Source: G963665005 sp963665005 (lineage in GTDB: Bacteria; Bacillota; Clostridia; Christensenellales; SZUA-584). From it: a stretch of 64,000 bases of DNA. A program made the position numbers and the translations under genes. Positions 49,552-60,600 of the stretch are shown piece by piece; within the stretch, counting starts at the first letter, position 1; each line of letters opens with the position of its first letter. Location: assembly GCA_963665005.2 (NCBI GenBank), contig CAXXTQ010000001.1, positions 2,914,001 through 2,978,000 of the forward strand, read 5' to 3'. The notes beneath the pieces were generated by a model. That model was not told where the DNA came from. It did not search any database and saw only the letters and a list, made by a program, of their open reading frames with translations.

Positions 49552-50180
49552 GATTTTCTGTCTAAATACGGATTACTGCGAAACTCATCAAAAAGAGTCG
49601 TGGAAATACCGTGCCCTGTATAAACTTTATAATCTTCTTTAAGAGAACGCAGAGTCACATTCAGCGTGTGATTATACTCCTGCTCATCGCTTCCGGGAAA
49701 ATCCGTTCTTCCGCAGCTTCTGTAAAAAAGAGTATCGCCCGAAAAAAGCGCGCCTTCCGTAATATAGCACACGCCGCCTTTCGAATGCCCCGGCGTATGC
49801 AAAACAGTAACGTCCATACCCGCCGCTTTTATAGTCTCTCCGCCCCGCAGAACAATATCCGCTTCGCATTTATCTAAGGTTATACCGAAAAATACTGATA
49901 GGTTATCTTGTGCGCTCGAGAGCATAGACAAATCATTTTCATGTATACAAACCTTTGCGCCCGTTGCCTTTTTTAGCTGCGCCGCAGCGCCGATATGGTC
50001 AAAATGGCCGTGCGTTAAAAGTATATGCGTAACCTTTTTTATACCGCAGTCATTTATCTTAGCCATAATTTTTTCAAAATCTCCGCCCGGGTCTACTACA
50101 AAAGCGCAATCCGATCCATCTTTATATACAATAAAAGTGTTCGCCTGTATCTGCCCTGTTGCTATCTTAATTACCTTCAT
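49548..50180 (-). CDS. metallo-beta-lactamase-fold hydrolase
   Basis: A 210-residue MBL-fold protein, probably glyoxalase II-like. The first metal motif is THGHFDHIGAA, then VLHTPGHSKGG and a third His in YTGHG, with the bridging Asp in LFSGDTLF. The substrate could be a thioester such as lactoylglutathione-type compounds or bacillithiol conjugates, but this is inference. ATG with GGGGGAT. Located between dtd and hemZ; this order is common in Clostridia. Confidence 0.9.
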   Translation of the reverse strand: MKVIKIATGQIQANTFIVYKDGSDCAFVVDPGGDFEKIMAKINDCGIKKVTHILLTHGHFDHIGAAAQLKKATGAKVCIHENDLSMLSSAQDNLSVFFGITLDKCEADIVLRGGETIKAAGMDVTVLHTPGHSKGGVCYITEGALFSGDTLFYRSCGRTDFPGSDEQEYNHTLNVTLRSLKEDYKVYTGHGISTTLFDEFRSNPYLDRKS

Positions 50181-50190
50181 TTATCCCCCG

Positions 50191-50637
50191 TTAATATTTA
50201 CCTTTTGAGTGCAGCAGTATAGTTACCGGCCCATCGCCCGACATATCTACTCTCATATCCGCGCCGAACTTCCCGCTGGCCGTCTTTATACCGAGTTCTC
50301 GAAAAGACTCGACGCACTTTTCATACATCTGCCTGGCGCAGTCCGCGTTTGCCGCGCCCGAAAAATCGGGGCGTTTGCCGCGCCGCACATCACCCGCAAG
50401 AGTAAACTGAGAAACTACCAATATCTCTGCCCCAATGTCGGTAACGCTTTTTGTCATTTTGCCTTCGCTCGGGAAAATTCTAAGCCCTGCCGTTTTTCTT
50501 ATTATGTAGTCAAGGTCGCTCTGTTCGTCGCCCTTTTCTATGCCGAGAAGTAAAAGCACGCCTTTTTCTATGCTTCCTATTTTTTTATCTTCAACCCAAA
50601 CGCTTGCTTTAATAACTCTTTGTACAACAGCTATCAT
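50191..50637 (-). CDS. dtd: D-aminoacyl-tRNA deacylase
   Basis: It removes D-amino acids wrongly attached to tRNA. The 148 residues match the family. The family motifs are SQFTL and GPVT, both at the dimer active site. ATG with GGAGGA. It follows relA by 11 bases in the usual relA-dtd order. Confidence 0.97.
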   Translation of the reverse strand: MIAVVQRVIKASVWVEDKKIGSIEKGVLLLLGIEKGDEQSDLDYIIRKTAGLRIFPSEGKMTKSVTDIGAEILVVSQFTLAGDVRRGKRPDFSGAANADCARQMYEKCVESFRELGIKTASGKFGADMRVDMSGDGPVTILLHSKGKY

Positions 50638-50648
50638 GCTTCCTCCGT

Positions 50649-52793
50649 TTACTTGTTCAGACGGAACACATCGCGTATTCCCGCGATATTTTTCAGGCTT
50701 TTTATGATATCCTCAAGCTGTGATATATCCGTTATCTCAAGCCCTATAACAATTATCGCCGTGTGGTTCTTGCCCATGCGCGCGTTTACCGATGTGATAG
50801 AAAAACCCATATTATAAAGCTGGTTAGAAATTTCGGCAATAAGCCCCGTCCTGTCGTCGGCGGTTACCTGAATTTCCACGTTATATGACGATTGCTCGTT
50901 TTTCGACCATGCAACGTCTATCATTCTTCCCTCTTCAAAATCCACTATATTAATATTCGAACAGTCAGCCCTGTGGACTGATACGCCTCTGCCTCTTGTT
51001 ATATATCCGACAATCTTATCGCCCGGCACAGGGTTACAGCATTTTGCGAACCTTACCAGCATATCGTTATAACCTTTTACGGTAATGCCGCCAGTATCGC
51101 CCGGCCTGCGCATTTTCTGCGGCCCTATCTGTACCTCTGTCTCAATCTTGTTTTCTTTTCTGTATTCGTCTATAAGCCTAGATAATATCTGCCCTGTCGT
51201 AATGCCGCCGTATCCGACGGCCGCGTACATGTCTTCAATAGACTGAAGAGTGAACTTTTTAAATACTCCTTTTACCCATTCTGCCCGAAACAACGTCTTA
51301 AAATCATACCCTTTGCGCTTTGCTTCTCTTTCGAGCATTTCTCTGCCTTTTATTATATTCTCGTCTTTGAGCTCTTTTCTAAACCAGTTTCTAATCTTGC
51401 TCTTGGCCTGAGATGTTTTAACATTGTGGAGCCAGTCTCTTGACGGCCCTTTAGAAGACGAAGACGTAATAATCTGTACGATATCGCCCGAGTTTAATTC
51501 GTACCCGAGTGGCACCATTTTTCCGTTTACCTTTGCTCCGGTACATTTATTACCTATTTCGCTGTGTATGCTGTAAGCAAAATCAAGCGGAGTAGCGCCT
51601 TTTATAAACTCTTTGACATCTCCTTTTGGAGTAAACACATAAACCTTGTCGCTGAAAAAGTCAATCTTTAACGATTCCATAAACTCTGTGGAATCTTTCG
51701 TTTCGGTCTGCCATTCAAGCAGTTCTCTCAGCCACACAAGCTTTTTGTCTATATCGCCGCCCGACGCAATTGATTCTTTATAGTTCCAATGCGCCGCTAT
51801 GCCGTATTCGGCTGTCGAATGCATTTCTTTTGTTCTTATCTGTACCTCGAACGGGCGCCCGTCGCTTCCGAGAACAGTAGTATGTATCGATTGATACATG
51901 TTTTGCTTGGGTACAGCAATATAATCTTTAAAACGTCCGGGAATAGGCTTCCAGACGGTATGTATAGTACCTAGCGCCGCGTAACAATCGCGCACATTTT
52001 TTACAACGATACGTATAGCGATAAGATCGTAAACTTCGTTAAAATCTTTTTGCTTGTTATGTATCTTATTGTAAATGCTGTATATATGCTTTGGCCGCCC
52101 CTCTATCTCGGCCTCAACTTTTATCTTTTTCAAATGCTCTTTTATATTTGCTATAACGCCGTTTATATATTCTTTTCTCTGCTCTCTTGTCTGAGTCAGC
52201 TTTCCTGCTATCTCATAATAACCTTCTTTGTCCAAATATTTTAAAGCAAGGTCTTCAAGCTCCCATTTTATTGTGTTAATTCCAAGCCTGTGCGCAAGCG
52301 GCGCGTATATCTCAAGCGTTTCTTTAGCTTTTTCTATCTGCTTGTCTTCGCTTTGGTACTTTAACGTGCGCATATTATGCAGCCTGTCTGCAAGTTTTAC
52401 CAAAACAACGCGTATATCGCTTGCCATGGCAAGAAGCATCTTGCGCAGATTCTCTGCCTGATGGTCCTCTTTTGATAAAAACTCAACTTTGCTCACTTTG
52501 GTAACGCCGTCGACCAGTCTGGCAATTTCCTGCCCGAACTCTCTGCTTATCTCGTCTTTTGTCACATGTGTATCTTCCATGATATCGTGAAAAAGGCCGG
52601 CTATAACGGTAGAGATATCAAGCCCGAGCTCTATGAGAATTTTTGCGACCTCGTAGGGGTGCATAAAAAACGGCTCGCCTGAAAGACGCATCTGCCCTTC
52701 GTGCGCTTCTTGAGCAAAACTATACGCTTTAGTAAAAAACTCTACGTCTTCTTCGCTGTAATTCGATTTTACTATTTCCGTAAGCGCTTCCAA
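50649..52793 (-). CDS. relA: bifunctional (p)ppGpp synthetase/hydrolase
   Basis: The Rel/SpoT-family stringent-response enzyme, 714 residues. The HD hydrolase domain shows FMHPYEVAKILIELG and HDIMEDT (about 46-75). The synthetase domain has RPKHIYSIYNKIHNK and YQSIHTTVLG. The TGS domain has VYVFTPKGDVKEFIKGATPLDFAY, and a C-terminal ACT domain (VEIQVTADDRTGLIAEIS) follows a zinc-finger-like CCNPVPGD region. The HD site is intact, so both activities are likely. It starts with TTG after AGGGAG. recJ is directly upstream; the apt gene often found between them is absent. Confidence 0.96.
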   Translation of the reverse strand: MEALTEIVKSNYSEEDVEFFTKAYSFAQEAHEGQMRLSGEPFFMHPYEVAKILIELGLDISTVIAGLFHDIMEDTHVTKDEISREFGQEIARLVDGVTKVSKVEFLSKEDHQAENLRKMLLAMASDIRVVLVKLADRLHNMRTLKYQSEDKQIEKAKETLEIYAPLAHRLGINTIKWELEDLALKYLDKEGYYEIAGKLTQTREQRKEYINGVIANIKEHLKKIKVEAEIEGRPKHIYSIYNKIHNKQKDFNEVYDLIAIRIVVKNVRDCYAALGTIHTVWKPIPGRFKDYIAVPKQNMYQSIHTTVLGSDGRPFEVQIRTKEMHSTAEYGIAAHWNYKESIASGGDIDKKLVWLRELLEWQTETKDSTEFMESLKIDFFSDKVYVFTPKGDVKEFIKGATPLDFAYSIHSEIGNKCTGAKVNGKMVPLGYELNSGDIVQIITSSSSKGPSRDWLHNVKTSQAKSKIRNWFRKELKDENIIKGREMLEREAKRKGYDFKTLFRAEWVKGVFKKFTLQSIEDMYAAVGYGGITTGQILSRLIDEYRKENKIETEVQIGPQKMRRPGDTGGITVKGYNDMLVRFAKCCNPVPGDKIVGYITRGRGVSVHRADCSNINIVDFEEGRMIDVAWSKNEQSSYNVEIQVTADDRTGLIAEISNQLYNMGFSITSVNARMGKNHTAIIVIGLEITDISQLEDIIKSLKNIAGIRDVFRLNK

Positions 52794-52805
52794 ATAATTA
52801 GCTCC

Positions 52806-55166
52806 CTACTTTTTGTTTATTATATCCTCAAAACCGGCATAACAAATACTCTGCCTAAGCTGCTTTTTCTGCCCTGTGTTTTGCAGTGCATGTATTCTAC
52901 CACTTTTGTCAACATCTATCAACATAAGTTCGCGGAATACCTGCAAAACAAATGCCGTTTTTTCACACGGTATCTCAAGGTATTGTGATATCGCATTCGC
53001 TTCTTTTGCCTTTTTAGCTGTAAACGATACTATCTTTTGATAATATCCCAGCAATTCTTCGCGCTCTGCAAAAAAAGTTTTGGCATGCTGCCTGTAATCT
53101 TCCATCAGCTTTTCGTCAAAAAATACTGACTTTTTATTTAGCCCCGCATAATATACCCTGTCATGCCCAACGGTGCGCTCATGCGCTATACAATTATCCG
53201 CCGAATAGTTTTTTTTATCACAGAAAGAAAGGTTTCCTTGCCTCAATGCATTGTTGATTATATCGTTTTTTAGCAGCCTTTTTATCGCAGGAATTGTTTT
53301 AGCCACTATACAAAGCCCGAACCTGCTTGCGGCAATCTCGCTCTCAATCAATTGCACAAACTCTTCCTCGCTTAAAAATTTCTTATCCCTGTTCTTTTTA
53401 AAAGCTGTTACTTCGCTTATAAAACTTTTCGCCATATCTTTTTGATTTGCCTTAAAAAAGCTCTCTTTTAAACGCCTGTCATATTTTAAAAGCGTATCGC
53501 GCACCACGAGCTGGACGTTTCCGTTAAAATCATTAATGCCCGCTTCACATAAAAAATCGCACTTTCTTGAAATGTATGCATGAGATTCTTTAAAGAAAAA
53601 ACTTATAGCCTCAATTGTTTCGCCCTGCTGACTCATCATAAATTTCAAATGCGGTTTGTTATCTTTTCCGACAAACCTGGTTTCTGTGATATCTGCGTCC
53701 TGCACGGCAAAATACGGCCTTTCATTGCTGTGCCCGAAAGGCTCGAGCCGCTCTATGTCTTTTACAAGCTTTTTCGTGATATCTTTTACAAAAAGCTTCA
53801 TATCGTAAACTTTTTTTGATACAAAAACGCTTTCATCGTAATTTTGATTCAAATAATCGCAGACGTTGCGTCTAAGCTCATCCAAAATCTCCGGCTTTAT
53901 CGTAAGCCCCGCCGCCTGTGCATGCCCGCCGAATTTCTCGTATCTGTCAGAAAAAACGCCCAGAGCCTCGTACATATTTATACCGTCTATACTTCTTGCA
54001 GAACCCACAAGCTTGCCCTGATTCTCTCCGAACAATACGCATGGCCGGCAATATTTCTCTGCTATCTTGGCGGCGGCTATGCCTATAACTCCCGTGTTCC
54101 ACTCTTTGTCGGCAAGAATAATAGCTCTGTCTTTCATATATTCATTTTCGTTTATTCTTTTTTCCGCGCCGATTATAATAACTTCCACTTCTTTTTTTCT
54201 CTGGCCGTTTAGCTCACAGAGTATCTGCGCATTGCGAAAAAGCTCCGGCTCTGATTTTGTCGCCTTTAATATATCGATTGCTATACCTGCGGTACCCACG
54301 CGCCCCGCCGCGTTTATTCTCGGCCCCAAACCAAAACTTACATTAAATGAATTGACGGATGACAGATTGATGCCGGCCTCGTTTGCAAGCGCCGCTATAC
54401 CGGCTGACGGGTTTTTTCTCATCTTTTTTATACCCAGGTACGCTATCACTCTGTTCTCTCCCAAAAGCGGCACGATATCTGTTATTGTGCCTATAGCGGC
54501 AAGATCGATATATTTTAATGCGCTCAAAAGGCCCGAGAGCGCGTGTATAAGTTTAAAAGCGACGCCGCAGCCCGCAATATATGAACACGGGTATTCGCTG
54601 TCTGCACGCTTAGGATTAACTATATACGGCGTATCAGGAAGCGTATCTGCGCATTCGTGATGATCTGTAATTATAATGTCGATATCAAGGCTTTTCGCAA
54701 GCTTTGTTTCGCCAACGTTTGTTATTCCGCAGTCGACGGTAATTATAAGCGTTGCGCCGTTTGCCGCAATCTGCTCTACTGCGTTTTCGTTAAGTCCGTA
54801 GCCTTCTTTGTGCCGGTTGGGCGCCATTATATCAACAATTGCGCCCATATCCAATAGATGCAGATACAGCGCACAGCCTCCGCTTATTCCGTCCGCGTCA
54901 TAATCACAAAAAACGGTGATTTTTTCGCGCTGCTCTATCGCTTTTTTTATACGCTGCACCGTTTTTTGCATATCGGGCAGCAAAAATGGATCATGCAGGT
55001 GCTCTTTCGCGGGATGAAGAAAACTCTTTGCCAGCTCGGGTGTGTCTATGCCCCGGCGGCATAACATTTCGGCGACAGGATAAAGCAAACCGGCTGATTT
55101 TTGTATCTCTATGACTTTTTGCCGGCTGCATTTCTTTTTTCCCGGACGGGCTTCAAACTTTATCAC
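52806..55166 (-). CDS. recJ: single-stranded-DNA exonuclease RecJ
   Basis: A 5'-3' single-strand exonuclease for recombination and mismatch repair. It has 786 residues. DHH-family motifs are CDYDADGISGG (motif I), TVDCGITN and ITDHHECAD (DHH). The DHHA1 domain has ADKEWNTGVIGIAAAKIAEKY and GGHAQAAGLTI. The extra C-terminal part (about 560-786) is long, as in many Firmicutes. It starts with GTG. A Firmicutes RecJ-secDF neighbourhood is conserved. Confidence 0.95.
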   Translation of the reverse strand: MIKFEARPGKKKCSRQKVIEIQKSAGLLYPVAEMLCRRGIDTPELAKSFLHPAKEHLHDPFLLPDMQKTVQRIKKAIEQREKITVFCDYDADGISGGCALYLHLLDMGAIVDIMAPNRHKEGYGLNENAVEQIAANGATLIITVDCGITNVGETKLAKSLDIDIIITDHHECADTLPDTPYIVNPKRADSEYPCSYIAGCGVAFKLIHALSGLLSALKYIDLAAIGTITDIVPLLGENRVIAYLGIKKMRKNPSAGIAALANEAGINLSSVNSFNVSFGLGPRINAAGRVGTAGIAIDILKATKSEPELFRNAQILCELNGQRKKEVEVIIIGAEKRINENEYMKDRAIILADKEWNTGVIGIAAAKIAEKYCRPCVLFGENQGKLVGSARSIDGINMYEALGVFSDRYEKFGGHAQAAGLTIKPEILDELRRNVCDYLNQNYDESVFVSKKVYDMKLFVKDITKKLVKDIERLEPFGHSNERPYFAVQDADITETRFVGKDNKPHLKFMMSQQGETIEAISFFFKESHAYISRKCDFLCEAGINDFNGNVQLVVRDTLLKYDRRLKESFFKANQKDMAKSFISEVTAFKKNRDKKFLSEEEFVQLIESEIAASRFGLCIVAKTIPAIKRLLKNDIINNALRQGNLSFCDKKNYSADNCIAHERTVGHDRVYYAGLNKKSVFFDEKLMEDYRQHAKTFFAEREELLGYYQKIVSFTAKKAKEANAISQYLEIPCEKTAFVLQVFRELMLIDVDKSGRIHALQNTGQKKQLRQSICYAGFEDIINKK

Positions 55167-55194
55167 ACCAATCGCCTTTCTTTTTTAGAAACTT

Positions 55195-55240
55195 TAAAAG
55201 CCTCTCCCTATTACAAGCTTTGGGAAAGGCTTTTGTATTT
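55195..55240 (-). terminator. terminator of secDF
   Basis: AAAAGCCTTTCCC pairs with GGGAGAGGCTTTT (one mismatch) around a loop of about 13 bases, with a short T-run on the minus strand. It lies between secF and recJ. Confidence 0.75.
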
Positions 55241-55252
55241 AAGTCAAATCTA

Positions 55253-56179
55253 CTATTTAGATTTTGCAGTTTTTTCTGTCAGCTTTTGATAGTCTTTCTT
55301 ATGTTTTGCTTTCATGAGCGCAACCCATACGGGGCTCGCGATAAATATCGAAGAATACGTTCCGCTTACAAGCCCTACAATAAGCGGCAATGCAAATTCT
55401 TTTATAGACGCCACTCCGAAAATGTAGAGCGCAAGTATAGTCACAAAAGTGGTAACGGATGTATTTATCGTTCTTGAAAGCGTTTCTCTTATACTGATGT
55501 CCGCAACCTCCGCCCTTGTTATGTGGCTTATGCTGTACTTTTTATTATTTTCTCTTATTCTGTCGAACAAGACTATAGTATCGTTTATAGAATAACCGAC
55601 GATCGTGAGACAAGCAGCAATATATGAACTGTTTATCTGTATTCTCGCTATGCAAACGACAGCAGTCATTATAAGAACATCGTGAACAAGCGCGGTAACA
55701 GCCGCCAGCCCGGAAAAAAGCTCAAATCTAATCCAGATATAAAGCAGCATCAATACGGATGCAAGTATAACTGAAATGAAAGCGTTTGTGATTATCTCGC
55801 CGGTTGTTACACCGCCGACGCTTTCTACTTCTCCGCCCGATGCGTTAGGATAAGTCTCTGCAAGATTGTTTATTATAGCTTCACGCAGCAGAGCATCGTC
55901 CGTATCTTTGTCAAGCTCCTGCATACGTATGACAGCCTGTGTTCCGTTCTCTCCGGCACGGACAACCTGAGCAGACGCAGGGTCTATACCGTTTGCGCTC
56001 AGCGCGTCGGTAACATCCTGCAGGTCGTATTCTTGTTCAAGCTCAATGGTGAGTATGCTGCCTCCCGTAAAATCTATACCAAGGTTAAGGCCTCCGAAAA
56101 TCACTCCCATTATTACGGCGACTATAATGACCAGCCCGGAAAACATCATGAAATACTTGGATTTATTCATAAACTGCAT
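55253..56179 (-). CDS. secF: protein translocase subunit SecF
   Basis: A membrane partner of SecD that helps export using the proton gradient. It has 308 residues and six helices. The conserved LGIDFTGGSILTIELE block is at the N-terminus, followed by SINDTIVLFDRIREN (an RND-type signature). I start at the ATG at 56179, one base after the secD stop and preceded by GAGGTGAG; the upstream in-frame extension overlaps secD. Confidence 0.96.
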   Translation of the reverse strand: MQFMNKSKYFMMFSGLVIIVAVIMGVIFGGLNLGIDFTGGSILTIELEQEYDLQDVTDALSANGIDPASAQVVRAGENGTQAVIRMQELDKDTDDALLREAIINNLAETYPNASGGEVESVGGVTTGEIITNAFISVILASVLMLLYIWIRFELFSGLAAVTALVHDVLIMTAVVCIARIQINSSYIAACLTIVGYSINDTIVLFDRIRENNKKYSISHITRAEVADISIRETLSRTINTSVTTFVTILALYIFGVASIKEFALPLIVGLVSGTYSSIFIASPVWVALMKAKHKKDYQKLTEKTAKSK

Positions 56180-56180
56180 A

Positions 56181-57494
56181 CTACTCACCTCCCCGAGCGG
56201 CTTTTTCCGCGTCACTTTTTCTTATAGAATAAAGTTTCTTATTTTTTATATTCAAATTCATAATAAGCCTAAGCAGCATTCTTGTTATAACCAACGCGGT
56301 AAACATAGATGTTATTATGCTTATTATAAGAGTATATCCAAAGCTCTTGACCGTACCGACACCAAACGCAGCAATAACAATAGCAGCTATTATAGTCGTT
56401 ATGTTAGAGTCGATTATAGTCCTTAACGCCTTTGAAAAACCGGAGTTTAGCGAAGACCTGAGTGTTTTACCTGCCGCAAGTTCTTCCTTGAACCTCTCGA
56501 ATATGATAACGTTCGAGTCGACAGCCATGCCGATACCGAGTATGATACCCGCTATGCCCGGCAAAGTAAGCTGTATTGCGGGAACGGCCGCCAAAAGCAG
56601 TATTATGATAAACATATATACCGCAAGCGCTATACAAGCGACAAGGCCCGGAAGACGGTAGTATATAAGCATAAACAAGAAAAGCAGGCAGATTCCTATA
56701 AATCCTGCAAATATGCTTTTTGTCAGCGCGTCCTCTCCAAGCGAAGCGCTTATCGATCTTACTTCTATCTCGTGCAGGACTATGGGCAGCGCGCCCGATT
56801 CAATTTGTATCGCGAGGTTTGAAACTTCTTCCTGAGTAAACGGCGTTGACCCTCCCGTTATCATAGCGTTTCCGCCGTATATCGGGCCGTCCTTAACATT
56901 GGCGCTCGATATCAGTTCTCCGTCCACCGTCATATCTATCGCTTGGCCCGAATCGTATGCATCTTTTGTCAGTTCGCCGAAAAGAGTTGTACCCTGCTCG
57001 TTAAACTCTAAAGAGACATAATACTCTCCGTTTTCCTGCGAAACCGCAGCTACCGCTTTTTTTACCATATCGCCGGTAAGAATAGTTTCTCCCGCGGCGT
57101 TTTTAAACTCAAGAAAAGCAGGCTCGCCTATAAGGGCCAGCACTTCGCTCGGGTCTTTTATCTCGCTGGTATCGTTTATAGGTACTTCAACCCTGACGCG
57201 GTTCGTTCCCTGTCCTACTACCGTCGCCTCGGTAAAACCCTTTTTATCCAGCCTTGTCCTTAGTACACCCATTGTTGTCGAGACTTTTGCTGCGAAAATA
57301 TCCGCGTCCAGGTCTCCTTGTTCTGCTTCGTATACGGCGTAAACGCCGCCCGTCAGATCCAGCCCAAGGTTTATCTGCTCGGGCAATGGGTCAACCTTAG
57401 ATAAGCCTATGGAAAAGCCGGTCAAACCAAAATACACGAAGACGCAGACGAACAAAACAATGGCCACCAGCGCTATTAACATGCGTGCTTTCAT
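56181..57494 (-). CDS. secD: protein translocase subunit SecD
   Basis: A membrane protein of 437 residues. The N-terminal membrane helix is followed by LGLDLTGGVYAVYEAE, a periplasm-side domain in the middle, and five C-terminal helices including GIILGIGMAVDSNVIIFERFKEEL. Separate secD and secF genes are seen, unlike the single fused secDF of Bacillus. ATG with AAGGAGG. Confidence 0.96.
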   Translation of the reverse strand: MKARMLIALVAIVLFVCVFVYFGLTGFSIGLSKVDPLPEQINLGLDLTGGVYAVYEAEQGDLDADIFAAKVSTTMGVLRTRLDKKGFTEATVVGQGTNRVRVEVPINDTSEIKDPSEVLALIGEPAFLEFKNAAGETILTGDMVKKAVAAVSQENGEYYVSLEFNEQGTTLFGELTKDAYDSGQAIDMTVDGELISSANVKDGPIYGGNAMITGGSTPFTQEEVSNLAIQIESGALPIVLHEIEVRSISASLGEDALTKSIFAGFIGICLLFLFMLIYYRLPGLVACIALAVYMFIIILLLAAVPAIQLTLPGIAGIILGIGMAVDSNVIIFERFKEELAAGKTLRSSLNSGFSKALRTIIDSNITTIIAAIVIAAFGVGTVKSFGYTLIISIITSMFTALVITRMLLRLIMNLNIKNKKLYSIRKSDAEKAARGGE

Positions 57495-57603
57495 ATTCTA
57501 ACCGCTTCCTCCTTATGTATAATTACGTTTTTTATTGAAAAACTCATTTCCTCATTATATACGCGGGGTACTGAATAGTCAACCAACTAAAAACGTTTAA
57601 TAA

Positions 57604-60600
57604 TCAATCAAAAAGGCTTATTTGGTTGCTTTGTATCAGCCCGTCTATACAGCCGTGTTCGCTGAGCTTCCCGATAACGGCGCTTGAAATACAGGCGCGC
57701 GCCTTTAAATCTTCCACAGATATAAAATCGCCTTTGCTTCGCGCCTCTACTATACCGTTTGCGGCAGAAATACCCGTGCTGCCAAGAGCGGTAAACGGCA
57801 GCCTTATTCCCTCGTCTTCGATAATACATTTTGACGCACCCGATTTATACAAATCGCACGGCAGAAAATCGATACCGCGTTCTATCATCTCGAGCGCGAC
57901 TTCGAGTATGGTAAGCTGCGATTGCTGCAGCGCGCTTGCCGCTTTTCCCAAAGAAGTTATCTCTGCGATTTTTCTGCGGACAGTCTCGCTCGAATACAGG
58001 AATTCCGCGTCGAGGTTGTCCGCCCTTACCGAAAAATACATAGCATAAAACGCGCGCGGGTAATGCACCTTGAAATAGGCGATTCTAAGCGCCATGGTAA
58101 CGTATGCCACGGCGTGCGCTTTGGGAAACATATATTTTATCTTCTGGCAGGAGGTAATAAACCACTCGGGAACGCCGGCCTGTTTCATGCTTTTCTGCCA
58201 CTGCTCCGTCAGCCCCTTGCCTTTTCTTACCGATTCCATAATATAAAAAGCCTGCGTCGCATCCATACCCTGAGAAATGAGATAGTTCATAATATCGTCT
58301 CTTGTGCATATGACCTCGCGAAGCGTAGCAGTGCCCTGCCGTATTAAATCCTGCGCGTTGTTAACCCAAAGGTCGGTACCGTGAGAAAGCCCGCTTATGC
58401 GTATAAGCTCACCTATGGTGGTGGGCATAGTGTCTTCTAACATCTGCCTTACGAACTTAGTTCCGAATTCGGGTATGCCGAGGCTGCCGACTTTTATTCC
58501 GAGTATCTGGTCGGGCACAAGCCCCAAGCTTTCGAGAGACGAAAACAAAGACAGCGTCGCTTTATCGTTTATTGGCACTTCTTTCGGGTCGATGCCCGTT
58601 ATCTGCTGTAGCATATGAAGCGCCGTCGGATCGTCGTGCCCCAATATATCGAGCTTTACCAGCCTGTCGTGCAGCGAGTTAAAATTAAAATGCGTGGTGA
58701 CACTTGTCGATTTCATATCGTTTGCCGGGCGTTGTATAGGCGTAAACTCGTGTATGTCGCGATTTTTCGGAAGTATTATAAGCCCGCCCGGATGCTGCCC
58801 CGTCGTGCGCTTTGTTCCGCACACGCCTTTGGAGAGCCGGTTTATCTCCGCTTTGTTCGCGTTAATGCCTTTATCCTGCATATATCCTTTTACGAATCCG
58901 AAAGCCGTCTGGTCTTTTATGCTGCTTATCGTACCCGCGCGAAAAACATAATCTTCGCCGAAAAAATCTACCGTGAATTTATGTGCTTCCTGCTGGTAAT
59001 CGCCCGAAAAGTTAAGGTCAATATCGGGCACTTTGTCGGCGTTTATGCCAAGAAACACAGCGAAAGGTATATCAAAGCCTTCGCGCCTGTATTCTGTATC
59101 GCATACGGGACAGTTTTTCTTGGGCAGGTCTGCTCCGCAAGCGTATGTTTTTATATCAACATCAAAATCGCTGTGGCGGCATTGTGGGCATACGTAATGC
59201 GGCAATAGCGGATTTACTTCCGTGATGCCAGACATAGTCGCGGCAAACGAAGAACCTACCGAGCCACGCGAGCCGACAAGATATCCGTTCTCTAAAGAAT
59301 GCTTTACAAGCTCGTGCGCTATATAATACAGAACGCCGTAACCGTGTTTTATTATAGAATCAAGCTCAAATGTCAGCCGTTCTTCTATGTTTTTGGGAAG
59401 AGTATCTCCGTATTTTGCATGCGCATTGGCAAACGCCATTTCTTTCAGCTTTTCTGTCGCCCCGGGAATTACCGGCATAGCAGGCTCGTCTGGCAAAAGC
59501 TCGATCTCGTCAATCATTTGCGCGATTGCCCTTGTATTGTCTACCACAATCTCTTTTGCTTTATCTTCACCGAGGTAAGAAAACTCAGCGAGCATTTCGC
59601 CGGTGGTCCTGAAATAAAGAGGCGCTTGATTATCCGCGTCGCTGAACCCCTGGCCGTGCATGAGTATACGCCGAAAATATTCATCCTGAGGTTCAATAAA
59701 ATGCGCGTCGCACGTCGCGACGACAGGTTTCTTCAAAGCTTCGCCTATCTGTACGATTTTTCTTGTAATATCTCTTACACCCTCTATGTTTCTCATTCTG
59801 CCGTCGCGCACCATAAACTCGTTGTTGCCGTCCGGCTGGACTTCGAGATAATCATAAAACTCTGCGATACGGTTAAGCTCTTCATCCGAGGCGTATCTGA
59901 GCATTGCCGAAATCAGCTCTCCTCTTTCGCATGCCGACCCTAATAAAAGCCCATTTCTATACTCTTTTAAAAGCGACTTTGGAACGCGCGGGCGGCGATA
60001 AAAATGGTTCATGTGCGATTCGCTGACAAGTTTGTAAAGATTAAAAAGGCCCTGTTTATCTTTACACAAAAGTATAATATGATAATTCCTTAAATTCTTT
60101 TCTTCTGCTATATTTTCATTCTCTAGCTGACGAGACGCTTTATCTATGCACATCTTCATTATTTGAGCCGTGCAAAGCGCATCGTCAAGCGCGCGGTGAT
60201 GCCGAAGTTTTATGTTAAGGTCGGCGGCAAGCTTGCCGAGGCTGTAAGATTTATGCCCGGGAAGCATACGCTTGAAAAGCCACAGCGTATCAATGCACTC
60301 GTTGTCAAAAGCAATATCGTGGTCTTGCCCGTGCTTGTATAAAAAGCCTAAGTCGAAGGGCGAGTTATGCGCCGCGAGGTGAGAGTCTTTTATATATTCT
60401 TTGAACATAGTGAGCGCTTCACCCGTTTTCGGAGCGTCGGCTACCATTTCGTTGGTAATTCCTGTTGTGTTGATTATATGCTGGCTTATGCGCTGCTCGG
60501 GGTTAACAAAAGTTTTGAAAGTATCAACGACTTCTCCGTGCCTTATTCTTACCGCGCCTATCTCGGTTATGCCGTTGCTCTGCGGATAAAGCCCTGTTGT